Source: Harmonia axyridis (Eukaryota > Arthropoda > Insecta > Coleoptera > Coccinellidae). Taken from it: a stretch of 64,000 bases of DNA. The notes under the pieces are model-generated. The model did not search any database. It was not told the DNA's origin and saw only the letters and a list, made by a program, of their open reading frames with translations. Below are positions 45,699 through 57,400 of this stretch, piece after piece; positions within the stretch are counted from its first letter, which is position 1, and each line of letters opens with the position of its first letter. The stretch covers positions 186,001-250,000 of the forward strand of contig NC_059503.1 in the NCBI RefSeq assembly GCF_914767665.1. Reading direction: 5' to 3'. The position numbers and the translations under genes are program-made.

Positions 45699-45817
45699 TG
45701 GTGAATTTATGCACCAGTCCTAAGAACTAAGACTAAACCTAATAACTAAGAACTAAGGATTGAACGCTAAAAAATCAATGAGGGCGTTTATGCACGTTTC
45801 AAAGAACTAAGAACTAA
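45699..45817. mobile_element. Partial Harbinger-like MITE (left ~119 bp), host of the nested copy
   Basis: Starts TGGTGAATTTATGCACCAG and follows the MITE's left half through GGGCGTTTATGCACGTTTC. It breaks at GAACTAA, exactly where the next full copy begins. The TAA at the break is also the target-site duplication of the inner copy. Confidence 0.78.
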
Positions 45818-46294
45818 TGGTGGATTTATGCACCAGTCCTAAGAACTAAGACTAAACCTAAGAACTAAGACCTAAGAATTGAACGCTAACAAATCAATGA
45901 GAGCGTTTATGCACGTTTCCTAAGAACTAAGAACTAACACTAGCAGGCCAACTGTTAACTAAAACTAAGGGCTCAGGTAAAATATAGAAGTAAACGTACG
46001 CCGCTTAGAATTTCAATATTAACGAGTACCAGTTTCTATCATTTTATGTTCTTTATTCGTGTTTATCGATGAAAAGTATTAGGAGTATTTGAAAAAATTA
46101 AATTTAATTTTTTCACAATAAATATCAACGTCAAACATCAAAGTATAGAACAAATAGAAAGTAGTTCGAGCACTCGCGCATGCCTTTACTAAGAACTAAC
46201 AAGAGAGTGCTTAAACGCCACTGAATTCTTAGGTTTAGTTCTTAGTTCATAGTTCTTAGTCCTTAGTTCTTGGGTACGGTGCATAAATCCACCA
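45818..46294. mobile_element. 477-bp Harbinger-like MITE, inserted into an older copy
   Basis: Complete element with TGGTGGATTTATGCACC and GGTGCATAAATCCACCA ends, flanked by TAA on both sides (45815-45817 and 46295-46297). It is in the same orientation as 26823-27279 and slightly longer. No coding frame. Confidence 0.85.
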
Positions 46295-46480
46295 TAAGTC
46301 TTCACGCAAAATAGAGTGTAATGTCGTTTGTGCAATGCCTAATTTCCAAAATCGACGAGGAATCGACAAACCTGGCCAACCTGGGTTTTCGTCAACACTA
46401 CATCAGCAATATTCTCAGTGGGCTATTCAAAATGAAACCTTTTATTGGAAAACTCTTCATTTTTACATGGCAATAGAATC

Positions 46481-48277
46481 GACATTTAATTTTTAAGTTT
46501 GTGAGGTCATTTTTACTGAAAGAAAAAACCGCGAACTTATACTGTTCCTAGCTAGTAAAAGAAATAGAAATTAATGACCTTTACAGAAAATGTTCGGGTT
46601 CCATCGATCGTAACTTCAGAAACGGAAAATTTGAACCAAGTTTATTCAACCATACGTCGACAAGACGAGACAATATAGAGGATGGATCAAGGTATTATCA
46701 GAATCAACAATCGCTAAACTTCTGAGTGAAAATTCGAAGCACATTGCACATTCGTGATTTTCATTAGATTATACGTAATATAATGCGTCACTGGTAAAGA
46801 AGAGAGGAGTTATTTCGCGCTTATCATTTCTAAACAATGTAAGTGTTGTGTGAATCCGCCCGTAATCGTTATAACCTTCAAAAGAAAAAGTCTAGACACT
46901 TGAAATTTTCAGGATTTCTTTTTTGAACGATTCAGAATTTTTATCATTGAAAATAATTTTTATCCTAGGAGGAATACCAAGACTGATTCTTCGGGTACTA
47001 GCGTTAACAACAGAGACTGACCTAGGAACGCTTTCGCCTATAAAAAAAAGCTCGGAAGTAGGCGGAAACAACCTCTCTTTTTGACATCTCGCTCGATCCT
47101 CGTCTGCGGAAAAGGGGTTCCGACTGTTCCGAGGAACATTCACCTTAGAATGCGACTGTAAGCTTGCCTCTTTGATGTTGCCATGTTGATCGTACCTAAA
47201 TCATCCTTCACAACTTATTTTCCCCTCTTCTGGGTCTTGTTTTTCGAAGAAAAAAAATTCGATCTGAAACAATTCCGGAATTTTGATTTTATATTCTACA
47301 ATCACCTCGTTGAGGATTTCTACAAATTGGTTTCCAATATTAAGCCTTTAAATTTTATGGTTTGACTTTTTTGAGCGGATATTAGATCGTTATTTCTATT
47401 TATGAACTTTTGGAATCGTTCTAAAAAAAACAATTATCAGAAACAACAAACCGAAACTATGTTTTATTGATTTCATCGTGAAAATAGCGAATGGCATATA
47501 GCGAACGAATTCAATCGTATTCGGAGATTGTTTCAGATCATTACGTATTTTCATATGCGAACGGTATTCGAAATGGAAAAATAATTTAAATCCTTCATTT
47601 ACGTACTAATGAAAATTTTTATAACAAACGTAATATTTGCTCTATTCCAACTAAATCATTAATAGCAGTTAATTTGGCTGTATCAATAATCTCTTATCGT
47701 AGAAGTTATGATAACAGCCCAATTAATCCCTCGGCATTAATAGCAGTATTGATTTTCTTCTGTCTCCATTTTTTTCGATAAAAAATAAATGCTCCGTATA
47801 CCTAAAAATCGATGAATGCTAAATTATGGAAATCATCGGTTGGGATTATCCGTATGTCGCGTGGAATGAAGCACGACTTGGCAACCCCGTTCGCAAGCGG
47901 AGGCAGACTGGGAGGGCCATAATCGGATTTGCACGGCCTTCGCTACCTCCCGATTCTGTTCCATCGGAAGGTGCTGCCGGATGCTGACGCGGACGCGAGA
48001 TGATGAAATGTGATGGAATTATTCCCCCGTCTACAGGGTGATTCATCTTCGAAGGTTATGAAGTACATAGGCGTACAACTTGGCTTCTACCGTTTTTTCC
48101 GACATTCCAGGCTTCATTCGATGAGCCTCAGCTTCAGATTTCTTCATATTGAAGCAGAAAATTATTTCGACTACCACTTACTACTTCTACTTACTCACTT
48201 GTCTCTATGTCTTGCGGTTTCGATTAATTGACGAATTAATATTTATTTATTTTTATAACGAATGATTGTTCTTTCAG
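46481..48277. other. Probable 5' intron or upstream region of the B4GAT1-type gene; nothing specific recognised
   Basis: CpG-richer patches lie at 46960-47160 and 47840-48010, both with overlapping short frames that lack family resemblance. If the first exon is at about 45.0 kb, all of this is intronic. Confidence 0.4.
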
Positions 48278-48412
48278 GTGTTCTGTGCAAATCGACTGCC
48301 CAACCTTCCAGCGCATGGTGACCACTTGTCGTTATTAACCATGCCTCCGCCACCGCGCTGACCTAACCAAACATAACCTAACCGAGCCAGCGCGTACTAC
48401 AACCAAACGAAG
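48278..48412 (+). other. 5' UTR part of the B4GAT1-type gene's first coding exon
   Basis: The exon opens after a good acceptor (ttgttctttcag, ending 48277) and contains 135 bases before the ATG, with no in-frame coding extension recognised. This implies at least one upstream noncoding exon. Confidence 0.6.
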
Positions 48413-51400
48413 ATGTACACGAGCAAAAAAAGCTTCTTCCTCAAGGTGTTGCTGATCGCGTGTTGCGTCTACTTCGGTGTTATGATCTTCGAAGGACAAA
48501 GGACCGCCGACAGTCAACAGGTAAGTTTCAAACCGAGTCAAATCTATGCCAAAAAAGGAGCTGACTGTAAAACTAATAGAGGTGATGTGAAACATTATTA
48601 ATGAAAGAATGGATTTATCTTTTGTTTAATCTATTTGGATCTCTTTTGACTAGTTGAACATTTCTGCCCGAATTTAGACGAAAAAACATCAAAGCATTCT
48701 TGGTGTTGCGTCTTGTATGTTACAGAGTACATTAATCTTTTGGCTATACTAAAGATTTCTTAGAATCAGTTGATTGGAAAGTACAAGAAACCGAATGATT
48801 AATTTGATCGGCATTTGACGTCGATGACCTTCGTGACCGAGGTTCTTTTTCGATTGATTTACGAAATTTACCAAATTATTCGTATGAATTGCAACCTTGT
48901 GGTTTCAAGTCATGCTCTTGATGAAATTTGCTTGCCTTTACCACTTCGAGTGTTGGTCCTCTTCTTTCTTTCAACACCTTATCATTTAATCTACGGCCGA
49001 GTAATTTCTGAGTGGTGCATAGTTGGTTAAACCAGACTAGATGTTTTGCTTAAAAATTGAATCTCTACACAAGAATCGATATATCTCCTAAAATATTGAA
49101 CACAGCCCCCTCAAATAAAAAAGTTTTAATAGATCAAGTTGTGATCTGAAACATACTGAGGTTACGAGTCCGTATCTTGCCTCAAGGAGAGTTGGCAGCC
49201 TGGAGAATATTATCAAATTTTTATTTTAAATTTCAGTTTACAACTTTTAGTTTTTCGTAAATATTTTTTTTTTTTCAAAATTCGTGCTCCAAACTCTGAG
49301 ACTCATGAGAAAAGTTGGACTTTACCTACTCGTTGCACCATATACTATTTTTCAATGTGTAACAGTGGTCCAAGCCCATTGCTCTTGATCGGAAGATCAA
49401 AAATTCGCTGTGGAGTAACTCTCAACTTCTGAAGCCTTACAGAGAAAACTAGAAGAGTCGGTATAAAAAGACCATTGAATTTTATCCTTCCAGGTCGTCC
49501 CAGAAGAAGTCCCTATCCAGCTACCAGTGGTGGCGGCGGCGGCGGACAGAAACGTCGAGGTCGTCCCCGACCAACCCAAGGCGGAAGCGAGGGCCATAGA
49601 ACCACCAGAAAACGTCGACCAGCCGTCGCCACAACAGCCACTGCCGCAGCAAGAAGAGGTCCCCTCTCCCGATACGTTTCCGCTAAAGGAGCAGCAAAGG
49701 GCGGTCGTGGACGAGACGGAGACCGAAGATCAGCTCAGCGAGGAAGAACGAAAGCACCGAACGGTCCTAGAAAAGGTGAGAAACTTTGGTTCTTCATTTT
49801 AAAGGCAGTACCAACCGGTCCAGGATTGAAACCTCAGCGTTTGGTTCTTAGGGTTCCATACATTCCATTAAATTTTCCATCATTCATGGCCTGATAACTT
49901 TCAAGAATCATGTACATGTGATGATTTACCAACCCTGAGTTCGCAGCATCTTTGTCTCACTTTCAGAACGCCTGTAGCTTGTACTGGCTTCCTTTCTATG
50001 CTTGGTTGTCATGTATCATGATTGCTTGGAACCACCTTAGTGCAGCTTCATTGAAGTGAGCTAATGACTAGGTTTTCCTTTGCTAGTAGTCCAAAAAAGA
50101 TAGAAGTATCTGGATCTTAGCAAGAATATACTATTCCTCCTTACAAGATTCCTTACATGGTATTGCTGTCTTAGGAAGAACCTCATGAAAATGAGTCTAG
50201 GAGAAAACGATGAATATAGATCCTGTGAAGACGAGGAAGAAACTCCGAACCATCTGTTGACGGAATGCCTCGCCATCGATAGCCAACGCAAATAAATGCT
50301 TTGGACAAGAGACTTGTAGAAATAAGAAAGTAACCTCTTTGGAGCCATCCCAGATATTGGAGTTCATTAGAACTCTGGAACTGGAGAGCGAGCTGTAGAC
50401 TACGACGACTAGTGGTGAGAACAGCTTTGATGGGGGCACAATAGACCATTTGGTCGGGGTGCAATGAAGCCCTCCTTAAATCTACAATCTACAAAATTAT
50501 AATATGTTTTTCAACCTATTTGAGACGTAGTGCCCATATTTCTCATTTGCGAGATTGAGAGTGAAATAATGCTCTTTATTTAGGCGTGGGCTACCAAAAG
50601 CTTCTGTCCATTCTGATTAGCTTAAAGTAAGTTTGGCCTGGTAGTGATTGTCGTCGACCTAATAAATTTTAGAGCCTTGAGAGTCGAAGGTCAATTGGGA
50701 CAATAACATTTTCTGATTTCGTTCAACCATTCGCTGAATGTGATGGGTCACAAACTTTTAAGCATCCACGAGGTCTCAAAGAGACTTATCAAAGGTTGAA
50801 AATGCCTCCCCAGCCTTTGTAGAGACGAGCCTTCTTCTGAGCTGTGATGAATTCCAGGTGCGGACCATAACGAACTGCCTGGACAGGCCGGTGGTGGCCA
50901 AGACGCAACAGCGCGGCGACTACTGGGTGTTATACAACTACGTGCCGGCCGAGCGGTCGTTCAAGTGCCACGAGACCATAACCTACACCACCCACGCCGA
51001 CTACTCCTTCATGGACAACCTGGTGCCGTTGTTGGAGCACTGGAAGGGCCCCATTAGCGTCGCCCTCCACGCCCCCGGCTCGGACTTCAAGTACACGTTG
51101 GAGTCGATCGCCTACCTCAGGGATTGCACCGATCCTCTAGTCAGAGAGTTAGTTACCTTTCACGTCTACTTCAGTACGAAGCATGTGCCAAAAGAGGTGA
51201 GTTTCTTAATCTTTTCTTCTTGGAACGAAGGTCCTTAATGCGGCGCATGGTATCAGTTAACCAGCGGGAATCATCACGTAAAAAAAAAGCGTTATGCCCA
51301 GCACTCTCTTTTTCTGTCTCTTTCTGTTATATGCGGGTGTGCCTACGAGTATCGATATTAGAGTAGCAAGCGTTGCTCGGCTAGTTTCGTGGACTAATTG

Positions 51401-54400
51401 CAAGTCTAATGAAAGTACGTCCATAGAGCACCGCCTCTCACGAAGATTCCTACTGTAAACATTCCCTTTTTTTTTACTTTTTGAAATTGGTTTTGAATTT
51501 TGGGTTTTTTTGGATGCGACTATGCTTAGCCATTAGAAGATATGAGTCTCTAATTTTCGGAATATTGAAATTTTTTTTTCAATTTAGAATAAAGACGGTA
51601 TAGAAAAATCAGGACGATTATGAAGGATTCTTCCGAATTCCTTATGTCAACTTCAAAATGTTTTATTAACTGAGCAATGCTCTGTTTGTTTTCAACAAGT
51701 AGGACCTGAAGATGATTTCTCGAAGATCGAAATATGTAGCCAATCAATAAAACATTTTGGAGTCGGCATAGGGAGTTTTTTCTTCCCCTTGTAGTTAGTA
51801 TTATCTTTTAAGAAATGATGGATTACGTTCCTATTCACGAATTCCATTTTTAAGGTCTTGAAGCTATGGAGGATCATTGGCATATAAAGGGTGTTTTTTT
51901 TAGAGCAATAGAACTTTAAATTGCAATAAAACAACGATGGATTATTCGATTGACATGAATTATATTTATCCGCAAGATAATCTTGTGGCGCATTACATTT
52001 TAAATATGATTTCTGGCTTATGACCGCCACGGCTGGCTCGGATGTAGTCCAATCTGGACGTCCAATTTTCGATGACTTTTTCCAACATTTGTGGCCGTAT
52101 ATCGGCAATAACACGGCGAATGTTGTCTTCCAAATGGTCAAGGGTTTGTGGCTTATCCGCTAGACTACTTCCTGTGGGGCTATGTCTTTACATAGCCCCA
52201 CAGGAAGTAGTCTAGCGGTGTTAAATCACAAGATTTAATTCTCAGGTCCAAAACGTGAAATTAGGCGGTCACCAAACGTGTCTTTCAATAAATCGATTGT
52301 GTCGCGAGCTGTGTGACATGTTGCGCCGTCTTGTTGGAACCACAGATCCTGGACATCATGGTTGTTCAATTCAGGAATGAAAAAGTTAGTAATCATGGCT
52401 CTATACCGATCACCATTGACTGTAACGTTCTGGCTATCATCGTTTTTGAAGAAGTACGGACCAAGTATTCCACCAGTCCATAAAGCGCACCAAACAGTCA
52501 GTTTTTCTGGATGTAACGGTGTTTCGAAATACACTTGAGGATTAGCTTCACTCCAAATGCGGCAGTTTTGTTTGTTGACGTAGCCATTCAACCAGGAGTG
52601 CTCTTCATCGCTAAACAAAATAAAATGGACGTAGTGCGCGATACGTATTCCGCACAGAACCATTATTTTCGAAATAAAATTGCACTATTTGCAAGCGTTG
52701 TTCAGGCGTGAGTCTATTCATGATGAATTGCCAAACCAAACTGAGAATAAATCACTTGACAGCTGTTAAATCGGTCGTCATCTTGAACAGTAATGCCACC
52801 TTAAAGTTATATACCTTGAAAAAAACAACCGTTATGTACTTTATCTTCACGTGGCCACAAAATAAAATGTCTAAAAGTGTTAAATCACAAAATCCCGGTG
52901 GCCAATTGGCTACAGCAGCAATATTCATAAACTACATTTGCACGTTTCTATGAGCTAGCATCACTAAAAACTCTCGATATTAACTTCAAGCGTCGACAGG
53001 TCCAATGAACCCATTTTCGAGTGATTTTTCTATTATTAGAGAGGTGAAAATAATGGACCGAACTAGAATTGTTTCATAAATATTGCCGGCCGGCGTTTGT
53101 ATGCAAGATGGTAGATTCGTTTCGGTTGAAAATCGATTACGTTCGAAAGAACACAAAGGAGGCTTTCATAATTCATCAGCGACGTCGATCAGGAAGGAGT
53201 ATGTAATGTGATACCCTTGTGTCTGTCTGATAAGCGTTCCTAATTAGAGAATGGCCACGTTGAGAGCACAAACAGAATGTTTACTTTGGTGCAGCTCGAG
53301 ACAAATGGTTCACATCTAGAAATATTTTTTTGAAGCCATACGAAGAACTTCAAACTCGTAGAAGTGAATAATATTGTTAGAACGTCAATATAGCCACATT
53401 TCAGAGAGTTGGAAATTAACTAATTGATATGGAATAAGGTTATTCTGATTTTCACATATTTATTACAATTCAAACAATCGTTTCGCTAGCGGAATAACTT
53501 CGTTAGATGTATTACATTACGAATTACTAAATTTGTGAATAAACTCAACTCACTATCTTCAGATGTAGTAACTTTATTATTTTAAATTGAATTACTGGAG
53601 TTGATATGGGTTTTGAATGAGTTTCTTACTTACATTTTTTTTTGAAGATTGCAGCAATGTTTTTTTGGTGATAAATTCCAAATTTATTTTTATATTTCAT
53701 TGAAATATACTCATAACTTCCCTTGTTCTTTGAAATAACTGATTTAATATCTATTTAAATGAATTTTCATCGAGTAAAAAAGGAGTCCTTTAAAAATTGA
53801 AGTATCAGTTGAATACCTCATTGGAAAATACACAAAACGTTCGATTATCGAAATTACCATAACAACGATTGTTCTTTGTACAAACACAATGTAATTATTA
53901 TTAGATATTAAGCCCACATCTCTATGTGGCTGAAAACATCAGATATAAAACAAAGCACCGCAAGAGATTATTGGAGCTAGCGTTCTTTCTTAAAACTTAA
54001 CCATTTGAGATTGACGTATGTATTTTGAAGAATATTCAGATTTACACATGTGTGAATTGTTTTAAAACTTTGAGAAAGCCTATTGAACGTCTCAACTACT
54101 GATCATTGGCTTCCCAGAAGTTGTGATTTAGTACCTATGTATATTTTAAGCAAACTTATGACTAAAGTGGGAATAAATAATGACAGTCAACGATTTTCTC
54201 CTCGAATTTCCGCCTTGCGATAGAGCAATCCGATAACGGAATAATACGCGAACGACAATTATGTTCGACCTATCGAAAAACTCGACATTTCTCATCGTTT
54301 CCTTTTACATAATTAGGTGAGATAAATCCAGAAATAACCGGAAGACAGGTCCATCTTGTTCGCTTGGTATAACGGAAACGAGTATAAGCTACGAGGAGAA

Positions 54401-57400
54401 TTGTAAAAAAAATTCAAAAAGCTTGAAATTCTGGAAGATCGGTTACCTCGCTATTTTGTAAAGAAATATCCTTTATTCTATGGTGTAAGAAGCATATGTT
54501 TCGATGGTGCGGTTGTGTTCCGCTATGTGTTACCGAAATTCGTCTATATTTACGAATGTTTACATGATGGTCCAGTTACGTAAAGCGGATGAATCTCTTA
54601 AGGCGTGAAGATATAATCATCTATGTCGATGTTTACATTACCTAAGAAAATCTACGAAACCGTATTATTTTGAATAGAATCGAGTTTAACGAAGTGAATG
54701 CATAACGTATTGCATAAATATATGTATAAAAAGTGAAACCAGTTTCTATTTCAGGCATCACTATTAGCTAATTATTGGAAAAAGGTGTGAATTTTATTTT
54801 ACGATTAGCAAACACATGTGATTCTATTTCTAAGAAAAATATAATTTTCATGTTATATTTCCACATAGATAAATTGTAAAAAACATCAAAAATAAGAACT
54901 TTTTTTAGAGTTTCAAATCATCATTCAAATTATCCCATGTTTTCTATGTTTCCAGATTTTGGATTAACCGAGTTTTGCCCTTTTATTCACTCTTATCGGT
55001 CAAATTTCTATCAAAAATGCAGTCGGACATCCGGTATACAGGTTACCGTAACAGCCTATCGGCTTAAAACGGTAAATTAAGGAAGCATCATCTCGTATTA
55101 GTTGGACATTTGACCAACACGTGTGTTATTCACTTATTTTCAATAGGAGCGGAAGAACAGCCGAGATTGGGATACGTTATCGACCCGATGCGACGCTTAT
55201 CGACCAACAACGAACGTGGGCAGTTGAATACAACTCTTACATCGTAACAAAATCGTTAGATATACATATTATGCAATTTCCTTGATTTATGCTACAAAGA
55301 AACAAAGTCGAGATTTTCTTTCAGAAAGGGGAAAACTTAGGTAGACTAAATCAGTTTTTCGATTTTATTTGATTACTGAAAACTCTACAAGATCGCAAGA
55401 TTTCAAAATTATCTCTCAATGATCTTGTCACTATTTTCGAAATCGATTTAAGATCTTAAAGATGGAATTCGTGAAGTAATCGAGGTTTTTGCTCAAAACT
55501 GGTCAAATTTTTATACCGTAAAAACATCGCAAAATGAACTGACAAAATAGGAATTTATAAATAAACTAAACCACTGATACCGTTAGTATGTAGGACAAGT
55601 TTGCAAATGAAATTTCGACCGTTCTAATCTTCAATAAGAGGTCTCACAGAGATCTAGGAGAGTCCAAATGGAAAACATTAAACAAGTGTCTTAAGCGGCT
55701 TATTCAAATTATCAATTTACTTTCTTGTCTACATTATTCACAAGTCAAAAGACTTGTTTAATGTTTTCTATACATCGTGTATATACACGATGTTATGTAT
55801 ATCTTCAATATTTGTATTCATTCTTAAACACCAATGTTATCATATAAATATAAGAGGTTTTTTTGGAATGGTCAAATATGCTTGCCGGACCATCTCCCAT
55901 AGGTTCAATACGCTGATGCGAAGAACGAAATCCAAATATTGACGTCCGTCAAGAAGTCATGCGAGAGGAATTTGTTTACAACTGGTCATCGTTCTTATCT
56001 TGGGTTTCCTGGATAGCATCATCCTCCACCTCCAAGAAACAATTATTTCACTCGGTCGTGCTGACTCAATCGGTCCTCGTAGCTATTTCTGTCTATTCGG
56101 CGTGTGTACCTACCTATAGGTAACATCATCATCTGTCGATCTATCGTGATTCGTCCCATTCGGCCTTGTCAAATTACCTCATCTACAACTCTTCCGATAA
56201 TTTTTTTTTTTACTTGTCGATAATTAGACGAAAAGCGAGGAAGAAGGCCATGTGATTGTGCGGCATTGCCGAATTTTCAAGGTCGGAAGTATGGTGATGC
56301 GAAGGTTATACTGTGAATTGAAAAAAAAAATATAGGGAGAGCATTGACGTTTGTTGAATCGTAAACATTTACTGAATTGTTTATATGGCTGTGCAACAAT
56401 TCAGCGTCAGAAATAGCACGTAATACTCATCAACTTCATCAAGTGACTAATAAATGTTGCCATTTGTGCAGTCTATAGGAACTGCAAAATGGCATGTTTG
56501 AAAAACACTGAAACTGTTGAACGAAGAATATTCCAAATATAAAGATTTTTCATTGGGAAGTACTCAACAAGAAAACTGTAAAGCGTGAAAATTTTTACCC
56601 ATGAACGATTCTAGACCTTTATTATTAAAAATAATGAATCCATCGTGGAAACCTTATAATTCAGGAGTTTTTAATCAGCGTGAGTGCTTTTGGACTGTTT
56701 TTTTTAATGAATTATGCGGGGTGTCATATTTTGAATGATGATGGTTGTGCCCAATCTAAAAAAAATGCTATGGTTCGATTGCTTTTGGTGTAGAAGTAAC
56801 AAGGATTTGAAATAATTTATTTTCAAGTTTGATTCAAAAGTAATCGACTAACGAAAGTAACATTTGATATGACAACTAGAATTTTGTCTATGGTAACTTC
56901 AACACCATGCACAAAATAAAAGATTTATTTTGCTTGTCATCTGATCTGACAAAGCTTGTGTATGGAAGGTTTCAACAACAATCATTATAAACACGTATGG
57001 GCACTGCAAAATTCATAAACCAATAGAGCAAGACGATTTCGGTAACGTTTCAGTCTCAACATTCGAGGTGGGAATTTCAACAATGATTTGATGCCAGTGG
57101 AAGTTATGAATACAGTTTTTTATAGATTTTTTTTGAAGCACCCTACTGACTTCATTGATGATCAAATAAAAATATCCCTAATTAATGAATAGGTCAAGGG
57201 AAGTAATGCAATGGCCACCTCGTCGCCTGGATATCAACCCGTTAGATTTTTATTTATGGGGACATAATATGGACCAGCTCATTATCATGTTGAAATCACA
57301 TCGCATCAACAACAACTTGATATTCTATCAAGTTGTTGTTGATGCGAAAAATTTTTTCTTGTTAAAGTAAAAATGTTTTTATTATTTCGTTTGCTGCATC

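Larger units (their letters stand above)
45480..46480 (-). pseudogene. Tc1/mariner DD41D-type relic split by nested MITEs
   Basis: On the minus strand, 46480-46296 carries the degraded N-terminal/HTH part (IAQTTLHSILREDLG is recognisable after frame correction). 45698-45502 continues GPKPLKVQLTQELKPVYHQK and then KIFIDETHFYFGDYVNNRNC with NIWSSE, the first catalytic-Asp block (usually FSDEAHF). The two halves join exactly at the point where the MITE copies 45699-46294 sit. The remainder of the catalytic domain is absent. Confidence 0.75.

Noticed and set aside
49475..49894. 139-codon plus-strand Arg/Gly-rich frame overlapping the B4GAT1 stem exon
   Set aside because: It is a different frame of the GC-rich stem exon. 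The phase-0 frame joins both neighbouring exons, whereas this one does not.
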